NCBI GenBank assembly: GCA_963931925.1
Contig: OZ007579.1
Coordinates: 30,775,519 to 30,839,518 of the forward strand
Reading direction: 5' to 3'
DNA from: Onchidella celtica
Lineage: Eukaryota; Mollusca; Gastropoda; Systellommatophora; Onchidiidae
DNA: 64,000 nt
The position numbers and the translations under genes are program-made. Below are positions 48,701-57,048 of the stretch, one piece after another. Under the pieces are notes generated by a model, which made no database searches, was not told the DNA's origin, and was given only the letters and a program-made list of their open reading frames with translations. Position 1 is the stretch's first letter. Each line of letters starts with the position of its first letter.

Positions 48701-50796
48701 CACAAAGCGGTCCCATCATGGGTGAAAGTTCGCTCGAAATTTCTGGCGGTGCCAGAAAAATTGGGGCCGTCGAGCCTCATGCCGGAAATCGTCTGGGAAA
48801 GCTTCTTGCGTGCCTTATGCCGGAAATCGACTCCCATCTGGCCAACTTACAGCCCCGTATATTTCGTTTTGTGCTGTGGGTGTTTAATTTCACTTGCTTG
48901 TTGTCGCACTTCCGCTGCCCTACTATTACTAAACGTAGCCCACAATAATTGCTGTTACAAACATCTCAAAATCGGAACTTCCGCACCTTTTTATTGTTAC
49001 TATTTTCGTTTCGCACCACCAAGTTTTTTAAAGGGTGTGATAATTTTTGTAGCGTTTACGGGATTTTTCCGAAACTTTACATTCTCGCCGTAATTCATTA
49101 GCCTAGGCCTAGCCTAGCCTAGATTTAAATTCAGTTGAATCTCGACGATCTTCATCTCGACCTTTGCTAAAATTTATGTCTTTGTATTAACCTCAACCAC
49201 GCTGCATTCTCACGTTCGAATTCATCAAATTGCTACGTTTTTGTTTGGATTTTCAAGTTTCCAAGGTTCTTTTACGGGATTTACCATATCAACATTATGA
49301 ATTGTGATAATATTTTTTTACTGATATTTAGTTTTCAGTGGTGTTTTCTTTTGAATCGGGAGTGTTACCGCAGAAGTTTGTTTAGTTTAGATTAACAACA
49401 GTCAACACTCGCTTCACTGTTTACATCGTGTGTTCACCAAATTCAAGATCTATTCTTGACCTATTTGATTTAGATTATAGATGTTTTTATAACGAGAATC
49501 ACGTGGCCAATAAATGAAGGTTAGAGATCTAAAGTAAACGTTTACTAGATCTAGATCTTGAAATCTAGATCTAGTCTATTTCAGCGGTATCGGGGTTCTG
49601 ATTCGGACCCAACGTCAAACTGTCTCAGCTGGATAGATCTTAAATAGACGTTTTATGAATCGTAGTTGTTAACATGGAAAATAATTTATAAAATCATTAC
49701 TAGTGAGTAGTGTCTACTCTACAGTCATTCAAATCTATTCTAAACGCAAACGTCCTTTTTTTAATAATTTAATCAACGTGATACTAAAATTGTTCGTGGT
49801 TTAATAGACTAAATCTAGGCCTAGCCTAGATCTTATTATTTTATTTGAAATCTTACCTGACGCGTTTTTCGGGCTAGACATTAAATAATTTAAAAATATG
49901 TGAAGTTTAACTAGACAAGAGGTGCCTATAGATAGATTACAGTGATTTTTTGTGTGTTCTGAGAATGAGATTGATATTCTAGAATCTAGGGCATAAGCCG
50001 GCCACTGCCCTACCTGTTAATGAAATGAAGGCAGTTAATGAGGTTACCGGTATTAAATAGATCTAGATCTAGATCTAGGTGATTTTTGAAAAAATGCAGG
50101 AAATTTTGAGTTGGCTAACTTTCACTCATGGGTCCCACTTGACTTCCAGGGATGTAAACAGGTGCCAGAAAATAGTTAGGGTTAAGACTTGTCACTATGG
50201 ACAGTGAGCTTGCCGGTGATTAAATTTCTGCTCCTGCTAATCCAGCCTATGGCTAAACTGACATAGAATTAAATTATGAATTTATGTTACCAACAGAATC
50301 GAGTATTCAAGTGCAAATTTAATGAGAAATAAAACACTGTCATTGAGCGCAGAACGTGGAAACAATAAAAATTGAGAGACGTTTGCACCGAGGTACATTC
50401 AGTCCAGCTCAAGAGGAGAGTCTATGAACTCGTAATCGTTGCTTAGACTAGACTATTGATAAGTCCAATTAGGCCTATTAATATTATACTATTCATTAAA
50501 TTGTAGTTCCAGCTGGGCTACCATCTTGGTCGAGATTATTGTAGAGCCTAGATCTAGAGATCTAGATTCTAGATCTAGATCTCTCTAGATTCTAAATCTA
50601 GATCTAGATCTAGTCTAGATCTAGTCTAATACTGATGCCACCATAAACTTACGATATTCCACACAGTCAGGAACTTGAACTTTCCACCAAACCCCCGGCT
50701 CCCGATTTCGATAATAACCATGTCATAATAGAGGGTCACCGCATCGATAACGAAAATGAAGAGATGGAAACTAAGTACGGCTGGGTCCGATGCCAT
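30757..50796 (-). CDS. AIG1: AIG1/ADTRP-family integral membrane hydrolase
   Basis: Six coding exons on the minus strand: 50653-50796, 47697-47840, 46762-46863, 45404-45519, 41103-41254 and 30757-30872, all with GT-AG borders and consistent phases (0,0,0,2,1). The product is about 257 aa; human AIG1 and ADTRP are about 230-245. Matches in order: GGKFKFLT (human GGSWKFLT), [52 protein letters not shown] and [12 protein letters not shown]. Human AIG1 and ADTRP are threonine hydrolases of fatty acid esters of hydroxy fatty acids, and both catalytic positions are kept here (Thr 44 in KFLT, His 131 in LHTAVLP). Several hydrophobic segments fit a multi-pass membrane protein. The C-terminal tail of about 38 residues is family-variable and has three cysteines. 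Introns are large and full of transposons. Whether it is the AIG1 or ADTRP orthologue needs a tree; the family call is firm. Confidence 0.94.
32348..34281. mobile_element. Tc1/mariner-like MITE split by a solo LTR
   Basis: Left end CATTGCAATCC and right end (reverse-complemented) CAGTCCAATCC pair at 9 of 11, with TATCTCGACA following on both sides. Each end is bordered by TA (32346-32347 and 34282-34283), the Tc1/mariner target. TCGAGTAAAG- and GTCGAGATA-type words recur subterminally. Removing the LTR insertion leaves about 780 bp, close to the size of the element at 26702. No transposase frame is seen. Confidence 0.7.
32783..33930. mobile_element. Solo LTR of an LTR retrotransposon (fossil)
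   Basis: A 1,148-bp segment begins TGTCACGAG and ends TTTGTGACA, the short inverted TG..CA termini of LTRs. It is flanked by the 5-bp direct repeat TGTAG at 32778-32782 and 33931-33935. An AATAAA near 33822 sits about 110 bases from the right end, as is usual in LTRs. No internal region remains, so this is a relic left by LTR-LTR recombination. A 5-bp duplication fits Ty3/Gypsy or BEL; the lineage cannot be fixed from the LTR alone. The intact ends and duplication suggest modest age. Confidence 0.85.
39557..40657 (+). mobile_element. piggyBac-type non-autonomous element, copy A
   Basis: 1,101 bp bordered by TTAA on both sides (39553-39556, 40658-40661), the piggyBac target. Ends start CCCTAATCCTGCG on the left and, reverse-complemented, CCCTCGTCTCGCG on the right. 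A subterminal hairpin (GGAGGCCA..TGGCCTCC) follows the left end. Closely similar to copy B at 57049. No transposase is encoded; short frames in it are not protein-like. Confidence 0.85.
41255..45403 (-). other. Intron 4 of the AIG1-type gene
   Basis: The 4.1-kb intron is largely a LINE lying in the opposite orientation (about 41.95-45.37 kb). Only about 30 bases separate the LINE's 3' end from the splice donor of exon 4. Confidence 0.9.
41918..45337 (+). CDS. Full-length RTE-like LINE endonuclease-reverse transcriptase
   Basis: A single unbroken frame of 1,139 codons from the first ATG. A likelier start is MSHKRKES at 42272, because the sequence before it is not domain-like. An APE-type endonuclease spans about residues 186-415 ([37 protein letters not shown]). 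The reverse transcriptase follows, with [36 protein letters not shown] and the catalytic YADD at about 884-887. The C-terminus has the [21 protein letters not shown] and HAARN blocks seen in RTE/BovB-type elements; no RNase H. The element's 3' end is near 45373 in a GACAGGTGACAGGTGAC repeat, and a truncated second copy at 60933 confirms it. No stop interrupts it, so it looks young. The RTE placement is from motif style, not a tree. Confidence 0.93.
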   Translation: MLLQIYLHHTTGSPSSDCQCSIEFTLLMPTLRVKPTKAGVGARLVGQAQKLGTNHTAAVHAVPRGCSMMHNLWWASQQSGAYTQPWTVSSLSFLPLYFTLSESNGRPLEEFLAKNYNEMSHKRKESYSSVSSESPREGRDSKTTGEGESTTAEGTRDDDTGVSDGECKKQRCRYSYSKKRKSKSVINIGTWNVRTMKQMGKLTLLLEEMKELSMNITGLSEVRWDKQGLFRIEDHTIVYSGNKRGMNGVAIILDRRLRDNISSHDAISDRIVTVKLDTQPVPLNIIQVYAPTSASTEEEIELFYNDLQSVTDKIPSREICIIMGDFNAKVGEGEDLECGIGPYGLGERNDRGDMLASFCHANEMSITNTLFKHPMRRRYTWINPGGNLRNQIDYILIDKNWKTTVLNSKTRPGADCDTDHILVTAKLRLKAYRKSKPKPTTRFDTDKLKDPEISNAFQIETENRFSALLKEWSAEERHPDTLWKDMKRIWSETAESKLGKRTRKTPKPYISEEVIELAKRKSKARKLSKQDEYHALKKEIQTKIRRDKNAWLERECANITECNTQRKSKEMFEQIRKVKKRDFQPQNSSLNNKEGTTLTNTKDVLSRWHEYGKMLFADNIRPDPRDLQQPDSQQIDKEPEPLSEEVQAAIKQIKNGKSPGLDNIPGELLKHTSESGIKALHQMICKIWQTNEWPTDWKLQEFVMLYKSGNVKDCGNYRTISLISHTSKILLIIILNRMKSKVEEELSECQAGYRTNRGTADMLFILQIMIEQIKSNGNEAFIMFKDYSKAFDSVRHHHLFDIMIKMGFPKHLVTLIAALYHEQKATIRWNNENCPYFNIEKGVRQGCILSPHLFNIYTEQIMRNADIEDMGIKIGGRNITNLRYADDTALMSDNITSMKRVLHRVDEAGKTAGLHLNAKKTKVMHTGTGHHERQEILVNKTALEKVTDFKYLGSHKSQDGSCSKDIKTRIGMAKHKMVQLNNIWKDRGTPTDLKVNILKCLIWPVLLYGCEAWTLKKADITRLEAAEMWLYRRLLRISWTERRTNTNILEQLGTTRRITPEINKRRLAYIGHAARNKSTALMISILQGKTETKRKQGRPPITYYDNIKKVSQLEISELTRKAKDRIGWRRFCRDIHCSS
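45520..46761 (-). other. Intron 3 of the AIG1-type gene
   Basis: A 1.2-kb AT-rich intron. No exon or transposon recognised. Confidence 0.85.
46864..47696 (-). other. Intron 2 of the AIG1-type gene
   Basis: Contains the three 80-bp repeats; nothing else recognised. Confidence 0.85.
46897..47136. repeat. Three tandem copies of an 80-bp unit
   Basis: Units start at 46897, 46977 and 47057, each beginning ATCATTTCATCTAC and ending AAATGGTAATGAA. Units 1 and 3 are identical and unit 2 has a few changes. The array lies in intron 2 of the AIG1-type gene, about 35 bp upstream of exon 3. Confidence 0.93.
48080..48345 (+). mobile_element. LINE C-terminal fragment, decayed
   Basis: The frame reads [20 protein letters not shown], then [17 protein letters not shown], the block that follows the reverse transcriptase in many RTE-type LINEs (WKWAGHVARM..DNRWT). 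Downstream, KRTQG and GRRMRKTTD pieces of the same region continue after a stop and further stops. It is a different, older lineage from the LINE at 41.9 kb and lies in the opposite sense to the host gene. Confidence 0.75.
50545..50632. repeat. (AGATCT)n cluster
   Basis: CTAGATCTAGATCT words repeat with small interruptions. The same hexamer recurs at 10530-10550, 21480-21545, 49545-49580 and 50055-50085. Confidence 0.85.
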
Positions 50797-51948
50797 CTTG
50801 CTTGGAAGAGGAGAAAGTAGGGGTGGGCATAAATCGATATATAATCACAGTGGATATCGAATACTCGTGAACTTTGCCCAGAAATGTTCACCAATTTTTT
50901 TCAGCTCGTTGATAATGAACCATGCAATAAAATAATTATGTTCTCTCTTCTCCTGTCCCTCCTCTTAATAGTCATACTAACTAGATGTCTCCAGGCATGG
51001 AAGATGACGCTGCCCAAATTTCATAGAAAAATTTCCATGCCCTGATTCCTGAAGATTTGCCTTCTCAGAATGCTATCCCTTCTGAGAGTTTCTTGGTCTG
51101 GAAGAATACATGTATAAATTTACATTATTTCAATAATTCCAGTTTTGTGTGTGTGGTTTGTTTTCAATATATCAAAAACAAAACCCGTCTACAGTTATCG
51201 AGTCTGTAACATCGCGATTTGGCAAAATGGAATCGTACCAGCTCTGAAACTAAGGACGACTTCTTGCGGTCATGTGACATCTAAAAATACAGTTTTCATC
51301 TACTGGTTGCCGTGTTCATTTTTTTTTTTTTTAATTTCGTTATAAATATATCTGGCCTCAATAGTTGAATGTATAACCGATGTGGACTTTGTACAAAGAA
51401 GCCAGTTCGTCGTCTAACTCTAGGACTGCTTCGCAGTTGTTTTTGGATAATTTTTTTATCTTGAGACAGAACCTTAGTTTGCTATATCTAGATGGCACGG
51501 AGTGCGGCTCAAAAACACAAATTCTGGCATAACACTGTTCCATCAATTCAGAATAAACATTGAAATAGACTACTCCTGTATAACAATAATGCTACTAGAA
51601 ATATTATCGAGAAAAATTACATTAATTATGTTTTCTTAATTGATGCAGCCTGCAATTATTAATGAACTTCTCGATAATATAAGATTAGTGTGGGAAGGAC
51701 GGCTTCGGGCAGATAGACATCTAAAAATCTATGGTGACCCGACCTACTTCGATCTCAGGATTATCAATCTCATTCCATTTCAGGTGGAAAAAACAAGGCG
51801 ATATTACGGCAGTGGCATAGTGTACTCTTCACATTAGTAAACAAGTGCCTGAGCACCATCAAAATGGTGTTTAAAAGTGAATTTTACGGAGGATCTCTGA
51901 TCTTGACTCCGATGGCAGATGCGATCGGACTACCTATAGATCAGGCAA
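50797..51948. other. Upstream region of the AIG1-type gene
   Basis: The first bases beyond 50796 must hold the promoter. The rest is AT-rich with a T run near 51320. No gene recognised on either strand. Confidence 0.5.
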
Positions 51949-51963
51949 GTGAATAAAGGAAGA

Positions 51964-52424
51964 TTTGAGGTCTTTATTTTAGGAGGTTCGCTGCCCTTGG
52001 CATTTACACCTCACTTTACTTGTTTTATTATTTCTTGTTCTGGCGGGGGGGGGGGGGGGGGGAGATGATATGGATAAATTTTAATCTATTAATTTCAATT
52101 TTGCCCGGGCAGCGCCCTTTCGGCCTGCTCTTTACGATTTCCAACTGCCAAGGTATCTTTAACGTGCACACGGGCCCTCCGAATTTTTTCGTCCTTATCC
52201 GAGAAGACTAGGTACTCGATCCTACCCCCCAATAGGACCAGGGACTTGAAAATATGAGAAAAATCCAATTTCCAAGAACTACTCGATCCTACCCCCCAAT
52301 AGGACCAGGGACTTGAAAATATGAGAAAAATCCACTTTCCAACATGCCTGCACTGCCCGGGTTTAGAACCCGGGACCCTTGGCATGAGAGGCGAGCACCT
52401 TGCCTCTAGACCACCTTGTCGCAC
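51964..52424 (-). mobile_element. tRNA-derived SINE with target duplication
   Basis: Flanked by the 15-bp direct repeat GTGAATAAAGGAAGA (51949-51963 and 52425-52439). On the minus strand the head has an RNA polymerase III A box, TGGTCTAGAGG (52403-52413), and a B box, GGTTCTAAACC (52360-52370), about 33 bases apart; it resembles tRNA-Glu. The body carries an ACGTTAAAGATACC block and ends AATAAAGACC. A stretch of about 60 bp (52217-52340) is duplicated in tandem inside it, and a G run lies at about 52045-52060. Confidence 0.88.
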
Positions 52425-52796
52425 GTGAATAAAGGAAGAAACCGTTCCTCCGTTTTTATAGCCAGCTAAAAGTGCCAGCCCAGTGAATCCGTTTCCAGCT
52501 CGAGTCAGGCAGTTGACCCCTGATCCGTTACCGGAGCGTACTAGATCGGCTCTGAAACTAAATATCGGCGGCCCAGTGCATCCGTCTCATCTACCATTTC
52601 AGATCCGGAGGTGAATCCAGCTTTTTGCTGTATCGAAAGGTTTTAGCGCAACACTAAAATTCCCCTGTCTTTCATCCGGCAAACAATGAGTGTCACCAAA
52701 GATTGTAGAAATAACTTCTACATTCTTTGGTGTCACTGTCTGGCACACCGTCTAGGTTACGTGTGTAGTCGATTCATTTATTCTCAAGATATCACA

Positions 52797-55159
52797 ATGG
52801 AAGCACTTATTGCAGCTGTAGAGAAAAGGCAAGCTCTCTACGACAAAACAGACGACAACCATTCCAACAACTAAACAGCGGAACGAAATCGGCGAAGAGC
52901 TTGGGATGGATGGTGAGTTCATTTTATTAATTTCAATAAATTCTCTCTCTCTCTCTCTGTGTATGTGTGTGTATATTATATGTGTGTGTATCCGTGTGTC
53001 TCTCAGTCTCTGTCTGTATGTCTCTCTCTCTTTCTGCTTTTGTCAGTATCTCTCGCTCTCTTCTACCCTTTGTTTGTCCCTCTAGCTACTGATCATTTCT
53101 TCTTTATCTTTCCTGTCCTTTTCATTATCTCGTGTTAATTTTATTGTATTTCTCTCTCGCTCTCTCTCTCTGATCTCTCTCAGCTTCGTTATACCTGTTC
53201 CAGAACATGTGATTGCATTCTTTTTAGCGAAAATGCGTTTTATTTACATTTCTTTAAGCTTCTTATTTTTCTTTTTAATTACTTTTCCACCATCGTCATA
53301 ATAATCATTATTAACATGATCATCGTCATTCCCATTGACATAATAAATCAGTATTGATTATCTTTCCCCATGCCTTATGAAATATGTTTAGGTTCTGCAA
53401 TTTTTTGTACAAATACGAGATTCTTTTAACAATTTAAGGATTCTGCCAAGGAAGTGGCGCTGCTACAAAGTGGTTCATTAGTTTCTCACGATTCTCTAGG
53501 GCACTCTTTGTAGATCTTTGTCTTTGCTGTTGAATATTTTGATACGTCAAAGGTCTCCGGGGCGTTAACAATGTGGTATGTGTTTCACTTTCAATGGTTG
53601 TTACAGTCTGTCTTTGAGGCTCTTTAGTGATGATGAAGTTGTGCAAAACAGTTATTGCCTTTACAATATTTGTAGCAGCTACAGGTTGTTCATCCATCTG
53701 GCGATAAAGGATTCTCCACATTTGAGCAAGCTTTCCAAAAGAGCACTCAACACTGTTTCTCGCACGGGACAATCTATTGTTAAATGTTTCCTTTTCAGCC
53801 GAAAGCTGGCGATGTGGAAATGGTTTCATAATATTGTCTCTTAAAGAGAATGCGTCGTCAGCTACAAACATGTATGGTAGTTCAATGTTGGTCCCAGGTA
53901 TCAGACCTTTTTGAGGAAGTGATAAACTGTTAGATAGCAGCTTTTTTCCAAAATTTGAGTTACTCAGTACTCCTCCATCACTGTTTCCCCCATAAGAACC
54001 TACATCAACAACAATAAATTTTCCATTTGTATCAGTGACAGCAAGGAGAACAATGGAAAAATAATGTTTGTAGTTGAAATATTTTGATCCCGAGCTGTTT
54101 GGCTTCTTAATACGAACATGTTTCCCATCAATGGCCCCTAAGCATAAAGGGAACTGAAATCTTGTGTAAAATTCAGATGCAATCCTTAACCAATGTTCTT
54201 CGTTTGGTTTTGGCATCACCATTGGTTGTAAGACATTCCAAAGTGCCAAACAAGTTTTCACTGTTGTGACACCCGCTCGAAAATGGAATGATAGGGATGG
54301 GTGATTTTCTCCAGAGGTCAGATATCTGTGAACAAAAAGATGTTGTAATACATTATTTTCTATTTTACATTATTTTGCTTTGTCTTTTATACCTCTCACA
54401 GATCAAACTGCACGGAAACGGTGGACAACTCTAAGAGACTACTTCAACAAGTCTCGCAAGCAGCTCACAACTTTGAAATCAGGTGCAGCTGCAGACAAAC
54501 GAAAAAAATGGTACCTTTATGATAATATGATGTTTCTGCTCCCACACCTGACCGACCGGAAGACATGCTCCAACTTGTCAGACTCCGCAAGTGATGAGGA
54601 GGAGTTAAATCCACCTGTTTCGGAGGAAAGCATCCCCTCCGTAGATGCATCTATTCCAGGCCCCAGCAGACCGCCCTCCCTCCCAGATTTCCCAGATATG
54701 GAAGAATCACAGTCCCAAACCAGCAGAGGTGGACAAGAGCAGGGCATGAATCCATCTGCTTCTAGGCCCAGCAGCCGCGTGTCTGGAAAGCGCAAAGCTA
54801 ACTTCCCCCAAGACCGCAGAGAATCGTTAGACAATGACATTTTGGAAGCAATTAAAAAGATTAGTGATAAATCCGAAAAACCTGAGAAAGAGAAAGACGA
54901 AGATATGCTTTTCTTTGAAAGCTTGGTACCCAAGATGAAGCATCTCGATCCTCTAAAAAAGATGGAGTGCAAGGCTGAAATTCACATGTTGGTCCTGCGA
55001 TATGTCAGTGATGCCTTGGCCCCTCAGTCATCAACCCGCAGTGATTACAGAGTGAGGGAGTACACACAACCGACTCACAGCCAGTATGACTCTGATAACA
55101 CTGAGCCAGGTGGATCATATTATCATGGTGGCCACTACCAGTCATACACAAGCCAATAA
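52797..55159 (+). pseudogene. Harbinger MADF/Myb-like DNA-binding protein
   Basis: Exon 1 (52797-52912) opens MEALIAAVEKRQALYDK, the start of a MADF-type trihelix domain, and its 3' part reads TKQRNEIGEELGMD. Exon 2 (54402-55159) continues DQTARKRWTTLRDYFNK, then a Ser/Pro-rich linker, an acidic/basic region, and the conserved C-terminal block FFESLVPKMKHLDPLKKMEC. Splice sites are canonical (ATG|GTGAGT and CTCACAG|ATC). Within exon 1 the two halves lie in different frames, with a TAA in the first, so this copy carries one frame break. Harbinger elements encode such a partner to carry the transposase to the nucleus and the element ends. AATAAA follows the stop near 55168. Its intron contains the transposase's second exon on the other strand. 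Confidence 0.8.
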
Positions 55160-56120
55160 AAAGGCAAAATAAAAGGCCTTTGTTGTATTAAAAAGTGTGC
55201 AGTTAAATCTTTAAAAATTGTTGTCATTAATTTTTAAACGAATGTTAGATCTATGCCAAATTTAATGCATTCCTATAGTTTTCCTCATCCACCAATGGCA
55301 TTAAAATGTTCTAGTTTCATAACGATTTGAGATTGTTACAATGTAAAGTGAATTAATTTTCTAATGGTTCTGGAAGGACCGCTGATCCTTTTTCTTTTTA
55401 TATGTATACAGTTTTACCCATTGATATGGGTCCGTTGTATCATGAACCATTCTTGTAATTGTGGAAGGATCATAATTATGTGGTCACGATGTGTTTAATG
55501 CTGTACTAATAAAACATTGCAATTGTTGTTATTATTTTCAATAAACATTTTAAAACATAATTGTTGTCTACAAATCTGTTGCACTGTTGCTGTTTTTTTT
55601 TCTGTTTGCTTTCTATTTGCATGAGAGGATAAAAATTATGCAAAGCACTGAAATTAGTGAAAACCAGGCTATGCACGTCTGGCTTTTGAAAAATAATCAA
55701 TTGGATTTCTTTATATTGGAACTATTGCATATTAAAAGAAAAAGTGTTGTGATCACAAACCAGTAGGTGGTACGATTCAAGAAAAGGTGCAAATTTACGT
55801 ATGGTCTTTCACTTATGTCATACAACTTACCTTAACGTAATGATGAGCCGTTCTTTAGCTGGTAGTGGCTTCCGAAAGTTTGTTGTTCTCTTCTCTATGT
55901 GTGGCCCAATCATTTCAAGAAGAGTAAAAAATGTTTCTGGCTCCATTCGAATGTAAGCAACACATTTTTCTTTATCAATTAGAATTTGTTCTAACAGATG
56001 ATGATACTCGCCATAAACGTCTCTTTCTTTAAATATTGGGTGCACCCAGTAATGTCTTCGTTTAGATCGTTTGCTCTTTAACCAGAGCAACAAAATTAGT
56101 TGCAACCTTTCCACGTCCAT
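53434..56120 (-). CDS. HARBI1-type Harbinger transposase
   Basis: Exon 1 is 55831-56120 (start MDVERLQL; RRHYWVHPIFKERDVYGEY is the hallmark N-terminal block) and exon 2 is 53434-54325, joined by a GT-AG intron (TTAAG|GTAAGT ... TTCACAG|ATATC) that restores LIITLR-YLTSGE. The product is about 393 aa; human HARBI1 is 349. The DDE_Tnp_4 catalytic acids are present: Asp about 163 in GAIDGKH, Asp about 204 in VVDVGSYG, Glu about 290 in ARNSVECSFG, with VADDAFSL between. No stop is seen. Exon 2 of the MADF gene lies in this intron on the opposite strand. Role: DDE cut-and-paste transposase that works with the MADF partner. Confidence 0.9.
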
Positions 56121-56290
56121 TGTTCTATTAGCCCATTCCCGCCAAACACAAGTTTCGATAAAACATCGAAACGGATTCAAACTGTGTGGCATCCAGCTTA
56201 CATCCGTTCCGATGTTGTATCGAAGGAACGCTGGAAGAAAAACAGCTGGAAGCAAACTGAGTAGTCGGATCTACTGGGTCGGTACCCTAA

Positions 56291-57044
56291 GCCTATTACA
56301 CGTTAACGTTGATTGCTTAAAAGTCTGATTACATATCAACAATGGCTGTAATATTAAAGAAGACAAATTGCCGCAGGCATCAGGCAGGCACAATAAACTT
56401 ATTTCGTTCAATAATGAGGACTTTATAAATAAATAGGGCCTATTAAATTATTATCAAAGTAAAAAATGATTCATACTGATCAGTATTATTGGGCTGCTTT
56501 GCCTGAGAGACCTACACTTGCAGGGCCATCATATAATCATAATCTAAGAATAAACTTAGGGAAGACTTCCGAATGCATCTCATGCTATTTATGCCAGCAT
56601 TGTCAAATTTTGCTTTTGAACGTCTACTCAATTGCTGAGCCATGTGTTAACTGTAATCTCTTTTAGAAGGCTAACTTGCAACGGAGAACAAACCCCTGCA
56701 CACGGCGGCTTCTAAAGTCCTAATGTTGGTTGCTTGTGAAGATCTATAACACCCAGTAGTGTGGAATATTTCAGTGTGTAAACTCAAATTACTGGAAGGA
56801 AATCTGGCCATGAGAGTTGAGACACTGTATTCGGAAGTGCACCTAAATTACTGGAAGAGAACCATTTGATTATGAGTTACACTAACAGACCTTTAAGCCG
56901 GGCACATATTTCATGTTCTGAGTGTTGGTCACCGAGCCCCGCATTATATTTGGGGGGGGGGGGGGGCACTGCCCAAGTGTGCCCCCCTCCCACGTAGTTA
57001 TTCAGTGCCAAGCGGGAATTTTGTTTCCAATCCTCAACTAATCT
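56291..57044. other. No gene seen; G run
   Basis: A G run at about 56950-56966. Nothing else recognised between the two transposons. Confidence 0.5.
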
Positions 57045-57048
57045 TTAA

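Larger units (their letters stand above)
47841..50652 (-). other. Intron 1 of the AIG1-type gene
   Basis: A 2.8-kb intron with a LINE fragment near its 3' side (about 48080-48345), a possible Tc1/mariner-type end near 49132 (CAGTTGAATCTCGACG) and strong AGATCT clusters at 49545-49580, 50055-50085 and 50545-50632. Confidence 0.85.
52470..56287. mobile_element. PIF/Harbinger transposon with two genes
   Basis: About 3.8 kb. Proposed ends: left AAGTGCCAGCCCAGTGAATC and right, reverse-complemented, GGGTACCGACCCAGTAGATC, about 15 of 22 matching, each bordered by TAA (52467-52469, 56288-56290), the TWA target typical of Harbinger. It carries a HARBI1-type transposase on the minus strand and a MADF/Myb-like protein on the plus strand. 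The weak inverted repeat and a frame break in the MADF exon suggest an older copy. Confidence 0.78.

Noticed and set aside
52920-53200. (CT)n/(GT)n-rich tract in the Harbinger element.
   Set aside because: Low-complexity intron sequence with no feature of its own.
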